From Candidatus Gastranaerophilales bacterium (GTDB lineage: Bacteria; Cyanobacteriota; Vampirovibrionia; Gastranaerophilales; Gastranaerophilaceae), in assembly GCA_944325875.1 (NCBI GenBank), contig CALVBU010000003.1, positions 120,182 to 184,181 on the forward strand: a DNA stretch of 64,000 nucleotides, read 5' to 3'. The notes beneath the pieces were generated by a model. That model saw nothing but the letters and a program-made list of their open reading frames with translations. It was not told where the DNA came from and did not search any database. The position numbers were made by a program, and so were the translations under genes. This document shows positions 10,046 to 18,049 of the stretch, one piece after another. Position 1 is the stretch's first letter. Each line of letters starts with the position of its first letter.

Positions 10046-11029
10046 TTACAATCCTAAACCTACGCCATTACCTTGATCATCTGATCCATCACCGATATTT
10101 TTAATTACGGTTCTTGTATTTCCTTCTGCTCGGAAATCTTTCGGATCCAACATCATTTTCATCTTATCTGCATATATAGTTCTTACACCCTGAGTTATAC
10201 TAGAACGGCCTACAAAATAAATATCATTTGGCTTGTTAGTTGTCTTATCAGGATATACATTAATCTTTGGACCTACTGCGTAATAATCTTTATACCAAAC
10301 TCTTACATTACCGCTTGCACTAAATGTATTTTTATCTTGAGTATATTCTTGCATATTGGATTTTAAAACGAGTTTTGTACCATCTTCCATCAAAACATTA
10401 GATGTAGTATTTCCTGTAGCAGTCAAAACCTTAGTTGCTTCATTGTAATAAAATTTGTCTGCAAAAGATTCATTAGTTTCACGTTTTACTCTACCATTTC
10501 CGATAAGTTCAAGATCTTTTAAATCCCCGTTTTTATCGGTTTTGATAATTGCTTTATCAGAATAAGTTTCAATTTCTTTGTATTTAATAGTTACCATTCC
10601 TGTTGCAGTCATAACTCCTGTTTTAGTATTGTATTCCTGCACATCAGAGTTAATTACAACAATAGGAGTCTTTCCATCAAACACAACAGACTGTGTATCA
10701 CCTTCAGCTCTTACAATTTTTGTAATCAATGAAACCTTTAAAATATTAGCTTTAACTTCTCTTTTTTTGTTCTTTTTTATTTCATAAGCATAAGGTTTGT
10801 CGTAAAATGTAGCAGTATCAAGTTGTTGATTTTCATCCATATTAACATCAGCAGATTCTCCGACTACACGCAAATCATCAATAGATACATTTACATTACC
10901 GTCAAATTTTATCTTATTTTCTTTTTCAGCATAACTTTGAGTTTTTGATTCGATAACCAAATCAGAAGCCTGAACAATCAGACCTGCCGAAAACATTAAC
11001 AAAGTTACAGCTAATAATATTTTTTTCAT
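10046..11029 (-). CDS. lptA: LptA/OstA-like periplasmic LPS transport protein
   Basis: 327 residues with a signal peptide (MKKILLAVTLLMFSAGLIVQA). Repeating beta-strand units typical of the OstA/LptA jellyroll follow (VIESKTQSYAEKENKIKFDG, TGVMTATGMVTIKYKEIETY, KNTFSASGNVRVWYKDYYAV). It is longer than E. coli LptA and seems to hold two OstA-type blocks. It should bridge inner and outer membranes for LPS. The ATG overlaps the upstream lptC stop (TAATG) and has AAGGAG upstream. Confidence 0.85.
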   Translation of the reverse strand: MKKILLAVTLLMFSAGLIVQASDLVIESKTQSYAEKENKIKFDGNVNVSIDDLRVVGESADVNMDENQQLDTATFYDKPYAYEIKKNKKREVKANILKVSLITKIVRAEGDTQSVVFDGKTPIVVINSDVQEYNTKTGVMTATGMVTIKYKEIETYSDKAIIKTDKNGDLKDLELIGNGRVKRETNESFADKFYYNEATKVLTATGNTTSNVLMEDGTKLVLKSNMQEYTQDKNTFSASGNVRVWYKDYYAVGPKINVYPDKTTNKPNDIYFVGRSSITQGVRTIYADKMKMMLDPKDFRAEGNTRTVIKNIGDGSDDQGNGVGLGL

Positions 11030-11652
11030 TATTTCTCCTTAATGTCGTACAATTTTGAAACTGCATTACCTTTTATTTTAAAGTCATCATATCCAGGGCT
11101 AATTTCTACTTCATCAGCAGTGGCATACAAATCCTTTCCTCTGGTAATTTTTACGTTACCCTTTGCAATAACCGGCTTATCGCTACCGGACCAGGTAAGC
11201 CTGTCCGCTTCCAATACAGTGCCGTCTTTTATTACAATACGAGTATCATTATACATTATAATCTGTTTTTTGCTTTCATTGTATGTACCTTTTGAAGATT
11301 CAAAACTCATAGAGACTTCATTATCTTCACCATAAAAATTTCCGATACAATTATCAAGCATGGCAACACCGTTTGTGCTGTCATAAGTTCCGGTATCGCC
11401 ATAGATTTCCCAATATTTTTTATCATCTTTAGTTTCGGTAAGAATGATACCATTAATCAAAGCTTCCTGCTTATCCTTTTGTCCAGAAAGTTGGCTTCTA
11501 TTAAAATTGTGAGTAATTACGCCTGCAGAGATAAATGCCCACATCAAAAGTCCCACAATTGTGAGAAATCCCAAAAGATAAGCCTTCTTCTTTCTACTCA
11601 AATTATTCCATTTCATAACAAAGATGGTAGCACGAAAAACTTTAAAAGACAT
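11029..11652 (-). CDS. lptC: LptC-like LPS export protein
   Basis: 207 residues. One N-terminal membrane helix (about residues 26-48, KKAYLLGFLTIVGLLMWAF) precedes a single OstA-like beta domain (EIYGDTGTYDSTNGVAML, GTYNESKKQIIMYNDTRIVI). This layout fits LptC, which passes LPS from the LptBFG transporter to LptA. An alternative start is the internal Met of MKWNNLSRKKK, about 12 codons in; neither start has a clear SD. Coupled to lptA by overlap. Confidence 0.82.
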   Translation of the reverse strand: MSFKVFRATIFVMKWNNLSRKKKAYLLGFLTIVGLLMWAFISAGVITHNFNRSQLSGQKDKQEALINGIILTETKDDKKYWEIYGDTGTYDSTNGVAMLDNCIGNFYGEDNEVSMSFESSKGTYNESKKQIIMYNDTRIVIKDGTVLEADRLTWSGSDKPVIAKGNVKITRGKDLYATADEVEISPGYDDFKIKGNAVSKLYDIKEK

Positions 11653-11682
11653 CTTTTGTAAAAAAATATCAAGGAAGATCTA

Positions 11683-12402
11683 TTACCAAGGATAATCATC
11701 CTTAATTTCCCATCCATCTTGCATTATAAGAGCAGCACAATATATATTACCCCATTCAGTAGACTTTGTGCAATAGCTTTTAAGCAAATTAGACCTAGAT
11801 AAAGAAAATCCATAAGGGAGCCATTTTCCTTGTGTGGTATCAAAATAAAACAAAAATAAATCACGCCCCCACATATTTGGCTTTTGCTTTCCATTAATAT
11901 CAAAACGACATAGTACATCCGTTAAATACACAACTCCGTCTATAGTTTGAGAATTAATATCAAAAGTTAATAAAACTTGATTTGGAAGTTCTATCATATA
12001 AGCGGTATTATTCAAACCAGTAAGATTACCATTCGCAATTACCTTTCCATTTAAAGTAACATAACCTTTATTATAACCCATTTGCGCTAAAGTTTTCCAA
12101 CCATGATCTTTTGCACCACTCAAATATGGGATGATATATGTTGATACCCATGAGATTGTTGCAACTCTCATATTACTTGCACTTTCTCCCTTTGAACTAT
12201 CCCAATACTTTGGCTCATCATAATCTTTTTGAGCTAATAAAGTTACTTGAGAAAGTATACTATATGCCTCTTTTAGTCGGGTAGCAGTGACTTTCTTTTG
12301 ATGTTTTTCAATCAAGGTTGGCATCGTCATTGCAGCAACTATTCCGATTATTCCTAATGTGATTAGCACCTCTGCTAACGTAAATGCATTTCTCTTTTTC
12401 AT
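11683..12402 (-). CDS. Type IV prepilin-like protein with leader copy A
   Basis: 239 residues: short basic leader MKKRNA, then FTLAEVLITLGIIGIVAAMT, the prepilin peptidase site and hydrophobic helix (E5 present). The body contains a pair of Cys near the C-terminus (YCTKS, IYCAAL) and ends WEIKDDYPW, a C-terminal signature shared with other prepilins in this window. The DIN/DVNG-type phrase (CRFDINGKQKPNMWGRDLF) also recurs in the family. SD GGAGG sits 5 to 6 bases before ATG, directly downstream of the conserved leader. It is probably a pseudopilin or minor pilin of a type IV pilus or secretion system. Confidence 0.9.
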   Translation of the reverse strand: MKKRNAFTLAEVLITLGIIGIVAAMTMPTLIEKHQKKVTATRLKEAYSILSQVTLLAQKDYDEPKYWDSSKGESASNMRVATISWVSTYIIPYLSGAKDHGWKTLAQMGYNKGYVTLNGKVIANGNLTGLNNTAYMIELPNQVLLTFDINSQTIDGVVYLTDVLCRFDINGKQKPNMWGRDLFLFYFDTTQGKWLPYGFSLSRSNLLKSYCTKSTEWGNIYCAALIMQDGWEIKDDYPW

Positions 12403-12650
12403 TTAGGCCTCCATTTGTATACTATTTTCTATTCTAACATTTTTTGCATCAAAAATCACCGTGTCTATTGGCACGGTTTTCTTTTCAGCTTGTTTCTTTC
12501 AATCGGAGGTCTAAGTCGGAAATGCTTATTCCAACTGTTAGTTGGTAGCCCCCCCCCCCGAAATTCTATCTATATCTATTTTTTGCATACATTCCTCCGT
12601 TTTTTATGATTCTTCTTTTTCATTATAACTTATATTTAGAAATTCCGCAA
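12403..12650 (-). promoter_or_regulatory. Conserved prepilin leader, copy A
   Basis: Read on the minus strand: -35 TTGCGG (12645-12650), 17-base spacer, -10 TATAAT (12622-12627). Then an SD and a 16-codon ORF with an 11-G tract, a perfect hairpin CCAACT/AGTTGG whose loop holds the ORF stop, and the block GCATTTCCGACTTAGACCTC. A hairpin ACCGTG/CACGGT (12458-12477) follows, with GATTTTTG after it, then the prepilin SD. The conserved CCUCC (12505-12509) is complementary to the prepilin SD, to the leader SD and, with flanks, to the start of the G tract. Three further copies precede other prepilins. Confidence 0.85.
12538..12588 (-). CDS. 16-residue leader peptide, copy A
   Basis: MQKIDIDRISGGGATN, 51 nt including TAA. 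The ATG at 12588 follows GGAGG by 5 bases. The Gly-Gly-Gly is encoded by GGG codons inside an 11-G tract (12549-12559). The same length, start, SD, tract and stop occur in the three other leader copies, with residues varying mainly at positions 4, 5, 7 and 8. It is too short for routine gene finding; conservation of start, frame and stop is the argument that it is translated. Confidence 0.65.
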   Translation of the reverse strand: MQKIDIDRISGGGATN

Positions 12651-12743
12651 CTTCAATGTTCTTAATATAAATCGTTTCAGGATTATGTTTGAGATATAAT
12701 TTAGGTTAGGAGAAAGTCTTAGTTTATAAGGAAAGAGGTATTT

Positions 12744-13637
12744 ATGGCAATCAGATTTGATGCAGGGGAAGTCATAACCGCAATGGTTACGCCGTTTGAT
12801 AAAAACAGAGAAATCGACTACAACAAAGTTGAAGACTTAACTAAGTATTTGATAAATAACGGTAGCGATACACTTCTTGTCGCAGGTACAACAGGCGAAG
12901 GTCCAACACTCACTCACGAAGAAGAAATTGAAGTACTTAGCACTGTAAAAAGAGCTAACGCAAACAAGGCTAAAGTTATTATGAATGCAGGTTCTAATTG
13001 TACAATGACAGCAATTAGAACAGCTAAACTTGCTCAAAAAGAAGATGTTGATGCTATTCTTTCTGTAGTTCCTTACTATAACAAACCTTCACAAAAAGGA
13101 ATGATTGAACATTTCTCTGCTATTGCAAAAAGTACTGATTTACCTATTATCATATACAATATTCCGTCAAGAACAGGAGTTAATATGCTTCCTGAGACAG
13201 TAGCAAAACTTGCTAAAGAATTTGATAATATCGTAGGCATCAAACAAAGTTTTGCTGATATGGATGCAATTACGGAAATGAAATTAATTTGCCCTGATGA
13301 TTTTTCAGTATATTCAGGAGATGACAGTCTTACCTTACCAATGTTATCACTAGGTGCAAGAGGTGTTGTTTCTGTAGCTTCACACATTTTCGGATCTGAA
13401 TTGAAATCTATGATTAGAAACTACAAAACAGGTGAATTTTTAGCGGCATTAAATATGCACAAAAAATTATATCCAGCATTTAAAAAGCTATTTATGGCAC
13501 CAAATCCTGTTCCTGTAAAAGCTGCATTAGCGCATAAAGGAATTATAGAAGAATATGTTCGTCGTCCGCTTGTAGAACTTTCTGATGAAGACAAAACATC
13601 TTTATTCAATGTTTTAGACAGCGTAAAAGAAGATTAG
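12744..13637 (+). CDS. dapA: 4-hydroxy-tetrahydrodipicolinate synthase
   Basis: 297 residues; condenses pyruvate with aspartate semialdehyde in the lysine/diaminopimelate pathway. TIM-barrel motifs are GTTGEGPTL (about 48-56), the catalytic Tyr in IIYNIPSRTG (about 138) and the Schiff-base Lys in VGIKQSF (about 167). The start ATG has GGAAAGAGG about 8 bases upstream. A TATAAT at about 12694-12700 lies in the gap shared with leader A, which runs the other way. secD and secF follow on the same strand after 85 bases. Confidence 0.96.
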   Translation: MAIRFDAGEVITAMVTPFDKNREIDYNKVEDLTKYLINNGSDTLLVAGTTGEGPTLTHEEEIEVLSTVKRANANKAKVIMNAGSNCTMTAIRTAKLAQKEDVDAILSVVPYYNKPSQKGMIEHFSAIAKSTDLPIIIYNIPSRTGVNMLPETVAKLAKEFDNIVGIKQSFADMDAITEMKLICPDDFSVYSGDDSLTLPMLSLGARGVVSVASHIFGSELKSMIRNYKTGEFLAALNMHKKLYPAFKKLFMAPNPVPVKAALAHKGIIEEYVRRPLVELSDEDKTSLFNVLDSVKED

Positions 13638-13722
13638 CCCTCTAGGCTATCAATTTCAATTTTATTTTCTATTAAAATTTGAAAATATAAAATAAAAAGT
13701 ACAGATAAAAGAGGATAAAAAA

Positions 13723-15030
13723 GTGAAAAACAAAATTATCATGTTTTGGGCAATTGTACTTATTGTAGTAGCTTCAATAATTACAATTTTCGTAAAACCA
13801 ACAAAACTCGGTCTTGATTTGGTCGGCGGTTCCCGCCTTGTAATCGAAGCCGAAACAACAAAAAATGTTCCTGTAATCACTCAGGAAGTAATGGACAGAT
13901 TACAGTTTGCAATCGAAAACCGTGTAAACAAATTAGGTGTTGCTGAAACTGTCGTTCAACAAATCGGGGAAAAAAGGTTATTAATCGAAATCCCTAACGT
14001 AACTGATTTGAAAGAAGCAAAAGCTTTCTTAGGTGAGACCGCTCAATTAGAATTCAAAAAAGAAGCTATCGGACCTGATGGAGTACAGACTTGGGTTGAA
14101 ACAGGACTTACTGGTCAAGACCTTGCAAAATCAACTTTAACAACAGACTCTGCAGGTCATTGGGTTGTATCTTTAGAATTCAAATCTGAAGGCTCAAAAA
14201 AATTCGCAGATTTAACAAAAGAACTTGTTAATAAACCTATGGCAATCTTCTTTAATGGAGATCTTGTATCAGCTCCTAACGTAAATGAACCTATATATGG
14301 CGGCAAAGCTCAAATATCAGGTGGGGACAGCGGATTTGCATACGAAGAAGCTGAAAGAATGGTAAACTTATTAAATGCAGGCGCATTACCTGTACCGGCT
14401 AAAATTGTTGAAGAAAATACTGTAGGCCCTACTCTTGGTGCTGATAGTATTGCTAAATCAAAAGTTGCAGGTATCATAGGGCTAGGCCTTGTAATGTTGT
14501 TTATGGTAGCTTATTACAGATTACCTGGACTTATTGCTGACATCGCATTAGTAATTTACAGTTTAATTCTTTTTGCTCTATTCAAAGCTATCCCTGTAAC
14601 ATTAACTCTTGCAGGTATTGCAGGTTTCATTTTAAGTATTGGTATGGCTGTTGATGCTAACATTCTTATATTTGAAAGAACTAAAGAAGAATTACGTGCG
14701 GGAAGAAATTTATTTACCGCAATAAATTCCGGATTTGACAGAGCATTCACAAGTATCTTTGACTCAAATATGACAACAATCATTACTTGTGCAATCCTTT
14801 ATATGCTTGGTACAAGTATCGTTAAAGGATTTGCTCTTACACTTGCTCTTGGTGTAATTGTTTCTATGTTCAGTGCAATTACTATCACCAAAAACTTTAT
14901 GCATTTAATCTTCGGAACAGGGGAACTGAAATATCCTGCTCTATTCGGATTGCGTAAAGATGAAATTGGAAAAGGCTTTGAAGTAAAAGAAACAAAACGT
15001 GAAAACGCTCGTTTCGGAATTTTAGACTAA
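13723..15030 (+). CDS. secD: Protein translocase subunit SecD
   Basis: 435 residues, starting at GTG (13723) behind AGAGGA. An N-terminal helix is followed by the D-x-x-GG motif (LGLDLVGGSRLVIEAE), a periplasmic P1-type domain and the membrane block (LGLVMLFMVAYYRLPGL, ILSIGMAVDANILIFERTKE). The SecD/RND proton-pathway Asp lies in AVDANILIFER. SecDF uses the proton gradient to pull translocated proteins. secF follows after 19 bases. Confidence 0.96.
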   Translation: MKNKIIMFWAIVLIVVASIITIFVKPTKLGLDLVGGSRLVIEAETTKNVPVITQEVMDRLQFAIENRVNKLGVAETVVQQIGEKRLLIEIPNVTDLKEAKAFLGETAQLEFKKEAIGPDGVQTWVETGLTGQDLAKSTLTTDSAGHWVVSLEFKSEGSKKFADLTKELVNKPMAIFFNGDLVSAPNVNEPIYGGKAQISGGDSGFAYEEAERMVNLLNAGALPVPAKIVEENTVGPTLGADSIAKSKVAGIIGLGLVMLFMVAYYRLPGLIADIALVIYSLILFALFKAIPVTLTLAGIAGFILSIGMAVDANILIFERTKEELRAGRNLFTAINSGFDRAFTSIFDSNMTTIITCAILYMLGTSIVKGFALTLALGVIVSMFSAITITKNFMHLIFGTGELKYPALFGLRKDEIGKGFEVKETKRENARFGILD

Positions 15031-15049
15031 TAATAAGAGGTAAATTAAA

Positions 15050-16045
15050 ATGAACGAAATAACATCAAGACACATAATAAACATAGTTAAATACAGAATT
15101 GTATGGCTTTGTATTTCCGCTATTTTACTTTTACCGGGAGTAATTTCATTAGTATATTCAACAATACATAATGAAAATCATATTCCGTTAAAAGTCGGCA
15201 TTGATTATACAGGTGGTACAATTCTGCAATATGGCGTAAATAAAAACATTTCAAACGAAGATTTGAGCAAAACTCGTGAAGATTTACAAGGCATTGGAAT
15301 TGAAAACCCTTCATTACAAATCCTTCACGCAAACTCTGATTCTTCGAAAAATTCTGATCTTACAAATATCATTTCTATCAAAACTAAATTCATAGGTCAG
15401 GATGAAGATACCGTAAATAAAATTACGGAAACATTATCTAAAGATTACGAAAACCCTGAACTTATTTCCGTAAGTTCAGTAGGGCCTACTTTAGGTAAGG
15501 AACTATTCAAAAATTCGCTAATTGCACTTAGCTTAGCATTCTTAGGCATAGTTGCTTATTTATCATTTAGATTTAAATTTGACTATGCACTTGCTGCTAT
15601 TTTAGGTATCGCACACGACGTACTTTTCGTAGTAGGTATATTCTCACTATTAGGACTTTTGTATAACGTACAGATTGACGGCTTATTCATTACCGCAATC
15701 CTTACTGTAGTAGGTTTTTCTGTTCACGATACAATTGTTGTATTCGACAGAATTAGAGAAAACCTTCGTTATTATTCTAAGAAAATGTCATTTGGAGAAA
15801 TTGTAAACGCTTCAGTAAATCAAACTTTAGCAAGAAGTATCAACACTTCATTAACTACATTGATTACTCTAGGAGCTTTATATTTCTTTGGCGGAGTAAC
15901 AACAAAAGACTTTGTTCTTGCAATGATTTTAGGTATTGCAATCGGAACATATTCAAGTATTTTCTTCTGCTCAGTTCTAGTTGACATTTGGGAAGATAAG
16001 AAAAACAACAAAACTCCAGATAACAAAGCAGCAGCTGTTGTATAG
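15050..16045 (+). CDS. secF: Protein translocase subunit SecF
   Basis: 331 residues with the SecF D-x-x-GG equivalent GIDYTGGTILQYG and the conserved membrane motif VVGFSVHDTIVVFDRIRENL, then NTSLTTLITLGALYFFGG. Ends in a short charged tail. It forms the SecDF complex with the upstream gene. A strong intrinsic terminator follows at 16071-16103. Confidence 0.96.
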   Translation: MNEITSRHIINIVKYRIVWLCISAILLLPGVISLVYSTIHNENHIPLKVGIDYTGGTILQYGVNKNISNEDLSKTREDLQGIGIENPSLQILHANSDSSKNSDLTNIISIKTKFIGQDEDTVNKITETLSKDYENPELISVSSVGPTLGKELFKNSLIALSLAFLGIVAYLSFRFKFDYALAAILGIAHDVLFVVGIFSLLGLLYNVQIDGLFITAILTVVGFSVHDTIVVFDRIRENLRYYSKKMSFGEIVNASVNQTLARSINTSLTTLITLGALYFFGGVTTKDFVLAMILGIAIGTYSSIFFCSVLVDIWEDKKNNKTPDNKAAAVV

Positions 16046-16070
16046 AACAAAAACTAAAAATTAAACAATA

Positions 16071-16103
16071 AAAAGCACAAGTTATAAAACTTGTGCTTTT
16101 TTA
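16071..16103 (+). terminator. Intrinsic terminator after secF
   Basis: Stem AAAGCACAAGTT / AACTTGTGCTTT with a 4-base loop and a T run. Because the left side is A-rich it may also work for the convergent XRE gene. Confidence 0.85.
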
Positions 16104-16310
16104 TTTTCTTTCTGGAATAAATTCCAGAATATCACTAATACCACAATCAAAATAAACACATAGCTTATTTATAATATCCAAACCAACATTTGTTCGTTTC
16201 CCACGAACAATATCCGACAAAATTGATTGACTTATCCCCGTTGCCTTATGAATATCTGTTGCAGTGGTATCATTATCCCATATAAGTTCTCTGAGCTTTA
16301 TTTTTATCAT
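16101..16310 (-). CDS. Small XRE-family HTH regulator
   Basis: 69 residues, almost only a Cro/C1-type helix-turn-helix: LRELIWDNDTTATDIHKATG then ISQSILSDIVRGKRTNVGLD. Such single-domain proteins usually bind an operator near their own promoter. It is divergent from the prepilin at 16440; the 129-bp gap is AT-rich and has two face-to-face consensus promoters. Regulation of that prepilin is inference. A second XRE/prepilin divergent pair lies at 34.1-35.3 kb. Confidence 0.88.
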   Translation of the reverse strand: MIKIKLRELIWDNDTTATDIHKATGISQSILSDIVRGKRTNVGLDIINKLCVYFDCGISDILEFIPERK

Positions 16311-16340
16311 TATAACATTATATTCTTTATTTTCGTTATA

Positions 16341-16418
16341 TTGACAAATTTTATAAAATATTATATATTTATAGTATATATTATAAAATTTTATAATTAT
16401 TTATAAATTTATTGTCAA
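16341..16418. promoter_or_regulatory. Two overlapping face-to-face promoters between XRE gene and prepilin
   Basis: Forward: TTGACA (16341-16346), 17-base spacer, TATATT (16364-16369), towards the prepilin. Reverse: TTGACA (16418-16413), 17-base spacer, TATAAA (16395-16390), towards the XRE gene. Predicted start points fall within about 10 bases of each other and each transcript crosses the other promoter. The outer TTGACAAAT and ATTTATTGTCAA form a large imperfect inverted repeat. Confidence 0.6.
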
Positions 16419-16439
16419 AAAAAGAAACGAAAGGATTAT

Positions 16440-17123
16440 ATGAGTAGAAAAGGATTCACTCTCGCAGAAACCTTAATTACACTTGGGATTATTGGGATTA
16501 TAGCAGCCATGACGTTACCAACTATTATGAGCAAATATCGAGAACAGGTAACTATGAGTAAACTGAAAAAATTCTATTCTACTATGCAACAGGCTCATTT
16601 ACGATCTATTGCTGACAATGGGGAGGTTGACTCTTGGGATTGGGTAAAAGATGGGGAGGAATCTAACAACAAAATATTACTATCTTGGTTTAACAAATAT
16701 TGGGCTCCTTATCTTAACAATATCAGAATTATAGATAGAAAAGTATTAAAAGATAATGATCTTATAGATGGAGGAATAACATTCATACTAGGAGACGGTA
16801 GCGTCGCTAATATGGGTGGATTTTCAGGGAATTATCTGCATATACACTTTTATACAAATTATAAAACTTTTATAGACGGAAATTCCAAAGCCGGCATAGA
16901 CGATTTTTTATTTGGTTTTGCAGCAAACCGATCAGACAAAGATAAATGTTTAACGAGATTTGATGCATATGCATGCGACAGAAATGATGAAGAATACCTA
17001 AAAGATGATTCTTGGGGAGGCTGTTACGTGAAACAAACCGAAAACGGAGGAAAACCCTACTGCTCAAGACTTTTACAAATGCATAATTGGCAGGTACCAA
17101 AGGATTATCCTTACAAGTTTTAA
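16440..17123 (+). CDS. Type IV prepilin-like protein (XRE-linked)
   Basis: 227 residues: MSRKG then FTLAETLITLGIIGIIAAMT, the prepilin motif. Many Asp, Asn and Trp residues follow (EVDSWDWVKDGEE), then several Cys and the family ending MHNWQVPKDYPYKF. The SD AAAGGA lies before the ATG. It has no G-tract leader; instead it is divergent from a small XRE regulator. Its stop overlaps the convergent pdxA-like stop. Confidence 0.9.
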   Translation: MSRKGFTLAETLITLGIIGIIAAMTLPTIMSKYREQVTMSKLKKFYSTMQQAHLRSIADNGEVDSWDWVKDGEESNNKILLSWFNKYWAPYLNNIRIIDRKVLKDNDLIDGGITFILGDGSVANMGGFSGNYLHIHFYTNYKTFIDGNSKAGIDDFLFGFAANRSDKDKCLTRFDAYACDRNDEEYLKDDSWGGCYVKQTENGGKPYCSRLLQMHNWQVPKDYPYKF

Positions 17124-18049
17124 TCTAAAACCGCTTTAATTGCAGAAATCATGCCAGCCTCAGAAGCAATATTTTTACCAGCAATATCAAACGCAGTACC
17201 ATGCCCTGGAGAAGTTCTTATCATATCAAGTCCGATAGTCATATTAACAGTCTCATCACCAGCAACAGTTTTTATCGGAATTAATCCTTGATCGTGATAA
17301 TTTGCGATATAACAATCATAAGGGCATTTTTTATTTTGATAAAAAGCCTTTCCTGCATTTACAAATAAAGTATCAGCAGGGAGCGGATTAGTTATACTAA
17401 TACCAGACTTACGCAAATCATCTACTGCAGGATTTAAAATTTCAATTTCTTCTTGTCCTAAAATTCCATCTTCTCCTGAATGCGGATTGAAACCGCAAAT
17501 AGCAAAACTTGGCTTTTCTATACCAAAATGTTTATTGAAGAACTCTTTTAAATTTAAAACTTTATTGATTACAAAGTCTTTTGTTAACGTAACATCTTTT
17601 AGAGCGCAATGTCTTGTGAGGAGTAAAACCCTAAAATCTCTTGCAATAAAAAGCATTTCTGCAAGCTGTCCGTTATGAGATAAAAACTTTTGCAAAACTT
17701 CTGTCTGCCCATTATAAATATGACCTGCAAGATGAAGTGCATTTTTAGCAACAGGAGCAGTCACAATAGCTTTAGGTCTTAATTCGCACACAGTTTTTAA
17801 AGATCGAAAAGAAAACTCTCCAGCCTCAGCCGTAACTTGTCCAGGTACCGCTTTGGTAGAATAAGGAATTTCAATTATTTCATAATCCTTATCAAGCTTT
17901 CCGTAAAAATCCAATACCCGTTTGTTAGAAATAATAACAACTCTATCCGCAGGTAAATCAAGCTCTTTTAAAGCTTTAATCGTAATTTCAGCACCGATAC
18001 CGTTCGGATCACCTGTTGTAATTGCAATTTTATTTTTATAACTATTCAT
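17120..18049 (-). CDS. pdxA: PdxA-family dehydrogenase (PdxA or PdxA2-like)
   Basis: About 309 residues from the ATG at 18049; a TTG at 18058 is an alternative. PdxA motifs include ITTGDPNGIGAE, metal-site His in TRHCALKDV, CGFNPHSGEDG and YHDQGLIPIK, and TSPGHGTAFDIAG. The usual GHTE substrate motif reads NGQTEVL here, with Gln for His. Family members oxidise 4-phosphohydroxy-L-threonine (vitamin B6 synthesis) or, as PdxA2, 4-phospho-D-threonate or erythronate. Overlap with a four-carbon acid sugar kinase gene immediately upstream points to the second role, though B6 synthesis cannot be excluded. Confidence 0.85.
   Translation of the reverse strand: MNSYKNKIAITTGDPNGIGAEITIKALKELDLPADRVVIISNKRVLDFYGKLDKDYEIIEIPYSTKAVPGQVTAEAGEFSFRSLKTVCELRPKAIVTAPVAKNALHLAGHIYNGQTEVLQKFLSHNGQLAEMLFIARDFRVLLLTRHCALKDVTLTKDFVINKVLNLKEFFNKHFGIEKPSFAICGFNPHSGEDGILGQEEIEILNPAVDDLRKSGISITNPLPADTLFVNAGKAFYQNKKCPYDCYIANYHDQGLIPIKTVAGDETVNMTIGLDMIRTSPGHGTAFDIAGKNIASEAGMISAIKAVLD

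Noticed and set aside
12415..12609. 64-residue plus-strand frame across leader copy A (contains GGLSRKCLFQLLVGSPPP)
   Set aside because: The same frame is closed by TAA in copies B, C and D, and it has no SD. The conserved signal reads on the minus strand.
12403..12650. c-di-GMP (GEMM) or other known riboswitch in the prepilin leaders
   Set aside because: The conserved GEMM core and its two-hairpin plan are not present; I could not match any class from memory.
16071..16103. Small RNA from the hairpin after secF
   Set aside because: The hairpin with T run fits a plain intrinsic terminator for secF and there is no promoter before it.
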